Notes under the pieces: generated by a model
Databases searched by the model: none
The model's input: only the letters and a program-made list of their open reading frames with translations
Told to the model about the DNA's origin: nothing
Shown: positions 24,646 through 28,661 of the stretch, piece by piece
Layout: each line of letters begins with the position of its first letter
Position numbering within the stretch: position 1 is the first letter of the stretch
Assembly (NCBI GenBank): GCA_001275005.1
Contig: JWZX01002944.1
Location: forward strand, 1 to 28,661
From: Chrysochromulina tobinii
Taxonomy: Eukaryota; Haptophyta; Prymnesiales; Chrysochromulinaceae
Length of the DNA: 28,661 nt
Direction: 5' to 3'
Position numbers and translations under genes: made by a program

Positions 24646-25503
24646 ATGAGCAGCAGCAGCTCGACCGAGATCATAGACCACGATGGCAACGATGTCATCA
24701 CCAAAAAGGAAGTGCTCGATGTGAACCAGGATGGCCGTGTCTCGCACGATGAGTTAGCCGTGCTGGATATCGATAAGGATGGCAAGGTCGAGAAGAGCGA
24801 GCTGGTTGACCTGAACCAGGACGGGCGCGTGTCGTCCCGCGAGGAGCAGCTCCTCGATGTTGATGGCAACGGCGCCGTCTCGCGGCACGAGATCCTCCTC
24901 GCGCCCGTGCTCGACCGTGACCGGGATGGCAAGCTCACGTTGAATGATCTGGTGGGCAGCCACCGTCACACGCATCCCCCCCCACCTCCTCTGTCGCTGG
25001 TGTCGACACCGCTCTTGCCGAAACTAAGCAAGACGACCTGGAAGTACGGGTTCACCGACACAATCGAGGAGGCCATCGACGAGGCCGTGCTTTTGCTCGT
25101 GTGTCTCGTCGCGATCTACCAGGCCATCACGTGGGGAGTGCAGCGCCTGCGGCGGCGCGGGAGGAGGAGCAAGACATACCAGCCCGTCGCGAGCCACTCG
25201 ACGCTTTTGCGCGCGACCAACGTCGACCTCGAAGAGAGCTCGCGTGCGGAGCGCCCGGAACGCCCGGAGCGCTCACGAGGGATCGGTAGCGTGTACATCG
25301 GCGGTGGTGCTGAGCTGGAGGAGCTGCCTCCAGTCGAGCTCATGAAGACGGCTGATTACCCCGCAGGCCTCGAGCTCGATGAGGTATGCGCGAGCGTCGA
25401 TGAGGCGGATGGTAGTGGCCAGGTGCCGGCGCTCTCGGCGCCAGATGCGGCGACGGCGCTCGTGGACGACCAGGACGCATTCTCCCATCCGCGGCGTCGA
25501 TGA
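24646..25503 (+). CDS. Membrane protein with six tightly packed Ca2+-binding loops
   Basis: The 285-residue product carries six 12-residue loops of the EF-hand D-x-[DN]-x-[DN]-G-x-hydrophobic-x3-[ED] type, starting at Asp11, 25, 41, 55, 71 and 90 (for example DVNQDGRVSHDE, DIDKDGKVEKSE, DVDGNGAVSRHE). Only loop one departs at position 6 (Asp for Gly). Loops are 14-19 residues apart, too close for normal helix-loop-helix EF-hands. A Pro-rich linker follows, then one membrane helix (about 148-168, AVLLLVCLVAIYQAITWGV), a basic stop-transfer run RLRRRGRRSK, and a polar tail. Calcium binding is inferred from the loops. The frame extends upstream to 24451, directly at the preceding stop; that N-terminus is Arg/Pro-rich and the 24646 ATG is preferred. 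Confidence 0.82.
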   Translation: MSSSSSTEIIDHDGNDVITKKEVLDVNQDGRVSHDELAVLDIDKDGKVEKSELVDLNQDGRVSSREEQLLDVDGNGAVSRHEILLAPVLDRDRDGKLTLNDLVGSHRHTHPPPPPLSLVSTPLLPKLSKTTWKYGFTDTIEEAIDEAVLLLVCLVAIYQAITWGVQRLRRRGRRSKTYQPVASHSTLLRATNVDLEESSRAERPERPERSRGIGSVYIGGGAELEELPPVELMKTADYPAGLELDEVCASVDEADGSGQVPALSAPDAATALVDDQDAFSHPRRR

Positions 25504-25581
25504 CGGCTCCACGCGGAAAACAAACGCGTTTCGGCCCCACAGCGCAGCTCAATATATAGATTTATCTCTAGTCCAGACATA
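25504..25581. other. Short convergent 3' interval
   Basis: Only 78 bp separate the convergent stop codons, so the two 3' UTRs probably overlap. An AT-rich AATATATAGATTTATC lies at 25551-25566. Confidence 0.5.
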
Positions 25582-27675
25582 TCATTTCATTCCAAACATT
25601 CTCATAAACGAAGACAACGGGTCCTCGTCGTCGTTGGAGGCGAGAGCATTCGCCTCGCGCCACACAGCGGCTTTGTCACGCGGTAGTATCTCCGGCGCTA
25701 GAGGGATCGCCGGGGCTACCTGGGCCGTCATAGAGGACAGGCCGGGCAAGGGCACCTCGGCCGTCATGCAAGGCACGCCGGGCACGAGCACCAGACGGCC
25801 GCCGGGCCGCGCGGCGTCGGGTGCGTCCATGTGACGCGCACGCCAGGCGAAGAGGTCCTCGCCATTAGCGGTGCGGCGTCGAGGAGCATCTTCCCCATCA
25901 GCGGCGCGGCGTCGAGGTTTTGGGGGAGATTTTGGCGCAGCTGCGGTTGGCTCAATGGCCGTCTCCACCACGACCGGCGCCACCTTGGGCGCCGGGTTGG
26001 GGAGCATGTCCGCAGTGGCCGCCGCACCCGACGCGAAGCCGAGCGCGGGCGCAGAGAGCGCCAATCGCAGCTCCCGCACCTCGTCTCCGAGACGGCGCAG
26101 CTGGAGCTCGCGCACCTCGTCTGTGAGGCGGCGCAGCTGACGCTTAGTAGCGCCACCATGGGCACCGGCGGTGTTCCTGCTCGTCGCCGCACTGCGGCTG
26201 GTGACCGCATGACTCGGCTGCGACTCGTCGTCCGTTGTGTGGGCTTCGAACTCGTCAGCGCTCTGACACCCCGCCTCTTCGAGCTCCTGCAACCGATCCA
26301 GTTGGGCCGACGCGTCTGTGAGCCATTCTGGCGGTGGCCCTTGGCTGTCCGCGACGCTACACGTGCAGCCATCGACCTCGCTGCTGGCGGCGGTGCTGGC
26401 AATGGTGGGAGCCCTGTTGGGCAGACGTGCCATCGCGTCCATCAGCCACGATGGCGGCGGCCCTTCGCTGTCAGCGACGCTGTACGCGTCGCCATCCACC
26501 ACGCTGCTTACTTCCTCGTCGGCTAAGGCTCTGGTCTCGAGCTCCAATGCGTCGGTCAGCCACGCGGGCGGCGGCCCTTGGCTGTCGCGGTCGCAGTACG
26601 CATCGCCATTGGCCTCGCTGCACGCCTCGCCGTTATTCGCGATGTATGCCTGGCTCTCCGCCTGGCTGCGTATGCGACCCAGGGCAGAAGATGTGCACAT
26701 ATCGTCATCGGCCACCGACGGCGGCGGCGATGGCGTCGTCACGTCGTCTTCCCCATCCTCGGTCACATTCGGGAGCGCCTCTGCGAAAGAAACCCGCGAC
26801 TCTCGCGACTCGAGCGACGTCCGCGAGTGGACCCGCAGCGATGCCGGTACCGACGCCGGCTCCGATGCCTCCACATGGTCCGCGAGAAGCTTCTTCTCAA
26901 GCCACAACCGCTGCGTCTCCTTCGAGCCGTCGTCGCCCTCGGGCGCCGCCGCTCCGCGCATCGTCGAGGAGCAGCCGACCGCGGCCGCCGTCGTGAGCTC
27001 GCCTATCACCACGTGGACCTGACCGAGCGGCAGCTTCGCCTCGCTCTTCGTGCTCACATTTATGAGACGCTCCTCCACATCGAGGGCGTCGGCAATCTTC
27101 CGAGCAGCCTCCGCGTCGAGGGCGTCGACAATCTTCCGAGCAGTCACCGCGCTGAAGTGCTGCATGCACTGCGCAAACGCCGGCAGCTGATGAAGCAGCA
27201 GCAGATCGCTCAGCTCAAAGATCTCCTCGCACTCGAGTGTGGCCAGGACGTTAGGCAGGATACGCGTGTCCAGATTAGCACGCGTGGCCAGCCACTCCCG
27301 CAGCGTGTTGCACAGGGCAGGCCCCTCATTGGAAGGCCAATCGTCGTTCTCCGTTGTGGACGCGGGGGGCCCATCGTTGTCCTTTTTGGCACTGAAATTC
27401 GTGCGGCGTGTCCACGAGAATGTGCGGCGCTGCACTGTGGCAGGCGGCCGGATGGTCACACTCTCCGGGCCGATCGATGGCGGGTCGGATACACGAAGCG
27501 CGCCTCTACTTATTAGGTTCCACGAGAGGGTGCGACGCAGTAGAGAGGCTTTGCGTGGGCGCTGGCTGCCAAAGGAGAGTGAGCGTGCAACCGCAGCGGG
27601 CTTCGCCGCGGGAACGGGCCCATCGGCTGTGCCCTGCGCGGACGGGCCACTTTTGCGGCCGAAAACCCTGCTCAT
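25582..27675 (-). CDS. Unknown repeat protein with possible SAM-like domain
   Basis: I do not recognise a family. The 697-residue product starts with a basic Ser/Thr-rich region with three similar motifs (ARSLSFGS, RRTLSWNL, RRTFSWTRR), consistent with basophilic kinase sites. Residues about 113-200 (LREWLATRANL, CEEIFELSDLLLLHQLPAF, TARKIVDALD) resemble a divergent SAM domain and include a 12-residue duplication, ARKIVDALDAEA/ARKIADALDVEE. The middle holds three copies of a unit of about 40 residues with core ADSQGPPPxWLTDA. A short coiled coil repeats RRLTDEVRELQ/RRLGDEVRELR. The C-terminus ends SSFMRMFGMK. A scaffold role is speculation. The ATG at 27675 has A at -3. Confidence 0.7.
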   Translation of the reverse strand: MSRVFGRKSGPSAQGTADGPVPAAKPAAVARSLSFGSQRPRKASLLRRTLSWNLISRGALRVSDPPSIGPESVTIRPPATVQRRTFSWTRRTNFSAKKDNDGPPASTTENDDWPSNEGPALCNTLREWLATRANLDTRILPNVLATLECEEIFELSDLLLLHQLPAFAQCMQHFSAVTARKIVDALDAEAARKIADALDVEERLINVSTKSEAKLPLGQVHVVIGELTTAAAVGCSSTMRGAAAPEGDDGSKETQRLWLEKKLLADHVEASEPASVPASLRVHSRTSLESRESRVSFAEALPNVTEDGEDDVTTPSPPPSVADDDMCTSSALGRIRSQAESQAYIANNGEACSEANGDAYCDRDSQGPPPAWLTDALELETRALADEEVSSVVDGDAYSVADSEGPPPSWLMDAMARLPNRAPTIASTAASSEVDGCTCSVADSQGPPPEWLTDASAQLDRLQELEEAGCQSADEFEAHTTDDESQPSHAVTSRSAATSRNTAGAHGGATKRQLRRLTDEVRELQLRRLGDEVRELRLALSAPALGFASGAAATADMLPNPAPKVAPVVVETAIEPTAAAPKSPPKPRRRAADGEDAPRRRTANGEDLFAWRARHMDAPDAARPGGRLVLVPGVPCMTAEVPLPGLSSMTAQVAPAIPLAPEILPRDKAAVWREANALASNDDEDPLSSFMRMFGMK

Positions 27676-28035
27676 CGTGCACTATCCGTGTCGTGTACTT
27701 GTAAGGTGCCGCAAGAGGTCCGTATCAAATGTCGGCCAAATTTGGTTCGCGCCATTGCACAAACGAAAAGGAGTTGTAGAGAAACAGTCCGGCGGATGAC
27801 CGGACCAGCGGTCAGTCAGTCATGGTCAGTCAGTTTCGTCGCGGTCACCCCGCGCTCACAACGTCTCAAAGGACCGGACGGCTCCGCTCCCCACCTCTGT
27901 CGGTCAACACAAGTACTGAGTATACTCGATTTCGCTCCAGTTTAAGGTCGGTCTCTCCCAGCACACACCGGTGACCTGAGCAATCGCTATTGGTATCCTT
28001 TTTCAAGCTTAACTGCGCTCAGAAAAAAAGTCACC
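27676..28035. promoter_or_regulatory. Upstream region of the repeat-protein gene
   Basis: The 360 bp between two minus-strand genes should hold the promoter of 25582-27675 and the 3' UTR of the APE2-like gene. GGTCAGTCAGT occurs twice (near 27810 and 27825). I see no gene. Confidence 0.4.
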
Positions 28036-28603
28036 TCACCGCCCGGCGCTGCTCGCCATCTCATCTCGCTTGCGCTTCGAGCGCAGCTGCTGCTCCCAAT
28101 CCGAGGACCACGCGAAATAGCCACAGTTGGCGTCCGGGTTGGTACGTGGACCCTCGGCGCGCACGCACGAGTAGAAGCTGCGTCCCTGGTTGGCGCCCAC
28201 CTTGCGCACTGTCTGCTTCTTGCACGGCTCGCCATGCTTGCACAGTGGGATCTTTGCCTCCTGACGCGAAAAGAGCGCTTGCCAGCCTGCCGCCGACGCA
28301 GATGGCACGGCGGCCGCGGCGGCGGCCGCCAATGCGGAAGGCGCCGCCGCCTGCATCGCCGCTGTGGTAGCCGTGACGAGCGGTGTGGCTGCCCGCGATG
28401 CGCCGCCGTCGCTAGCGCCCCAGCCACAGCCTGCACCACTGCCACCTCCAAGCACACCGCCGCCACCGCCATTTCCAACAACGCCGCCTTCGTTTTCGCC
28501 GCTGCCCGCTGCAGCCGATGCGCGCAGGAAGCCGCCCAGCTGCCCCTGCTTGAAGCGGGACGTCGGTGCACTCGGCGCGTATGCGCTGACGGCTGCCCTG
28601 GAG

Positions 28604-28647
<44 letters not shown>

Positions 28648-28661
28648 GGGCGCGGGCGCGG
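28036..28661 (-). CDS. APEX2: APE2-like AP endonuclease, C-terminal part (partial)
   Basis: The frame is open from its stop at 28036 to the right edge, so only the C-terminal part is present. It ends in a GRF zinc finger (nt about 28110-28246): LCKHGEPCKKQ, then NQGRSFYSCVR and NCGYFAWSS, with the Cys-His-Cys-Cys ligand pattern. Upstream, FKQGQLGGFLRAS (nt about 28516-28554) fits a PCNA-binding box Q-x2-L-x2-F, with Leu in place of the last aromatic. In APE2 these elements follow the exonuclease III-like domain; the enzyme trims damaged 3' ends, the GRF finger grips single-stranded DNA, and PCNA stimulates it. The catalytic domain must lie beyond 28661. GRF fingers also occur in TOP3A and NEIL3, but the PIP-like box and terminal position favour APE2. 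The linker is Ala/Gly-rich. Confidence 0.75.
28602..28661. repeat. (GGC)n tract at the window edge
   Basis: An almost pure GGC run (about 28605-28646) degenerates to GCGGGC at the edge. On the minus strand it encodes a poly-proline linker in the APE2-like protein. Confidence 0.9.

Noticed and set aside
1-28661. Giant-virus or bacterial origin of the window
   Set aside because: No capsid, polymerase or packaging genes; genes are spaced and oriented as in a nuclear genome, with eukaryote-specific families and a probable spliceosomal intron.

Overview
The window looks like nuclear DNA of a compact, GC-rich algal genome, most likely a haptophyte or a similar alga with a secondary red plastid. 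Several points support a eukaryote: a splicing factor, SEP-UBX, U-box and bHLH proteins, genes on both strands with no operon structure, long low-complexity linkers, and one gene that only reads through with a GT-AG intron. A short Cys/Gly/Asp-rich module in the FG-GAP protein and a DUF1279-like protein with a possible bipartite plastid leader point to a photosynthetic protist. The exact lineage is inference. Most genes read as single exons, so introns are few. || Layout: 1-370 is a satellite-like tandem repeat packed with GATATC palindromes. 976-1782 (-) is an SDE2 spliceosome-maturation homologue. A small MITE-like element flanked by 10-bp direct repeats (1816-2053) lies between it and a divergent gene (2307-4082, +) for a protein with two tandem Zn2Cys6 clusters. 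4663-7578 (-) is an unknown coiled-coil membrane protein with internal minisatellites. 8045-10444 (-) is an integrin-alpha-like FG-GAP membrane protein. 10692-11426 (-) is a DUF938/METTL26-type methyltransferase core without a visible start codon. 12125-13063 (-) is a DUF1279-like protein, divergent from a bHLH factor (13816-15299, +) with a proposed 107-bp intron. || 15962-17644 (-) is a UBXN11-like coiled-coil/SEP/UBX protein that shares a 159-bp promoter interval with a U-box E3 ligase (17804-18856, +). 19444-24451 (+) holds a large polytopic membrane/coiled-coil protein ending in two SH3-like modules; its frame breaks by one base near 23020. 24646-25503 (+) is a membrane protein with six tightly packed Ca2+ loops. 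25582-27675 (-) is an unknown repeat protein. The right edge (28036-28661, -) is the C-terminal part of an APE2-type nuclease (PIP-like box plus GRF zinc finger). || There is no single pathway. Themes that recur are the ubiquitin/p97 system (UBX-SEP beside U-box, and the ubiquitin-like fold of SDE2), transcription factors, and lineage-specific membrane/coiled-coil proteins. The least explained features are the six-loop Ca2+ ladder, a PxWLxDA motif shared by two otherwise unlike genes, the GATATC satellite, the double Zn2Cys6 protein, and the polytopic/coiled-coil/double-SH3 protein.
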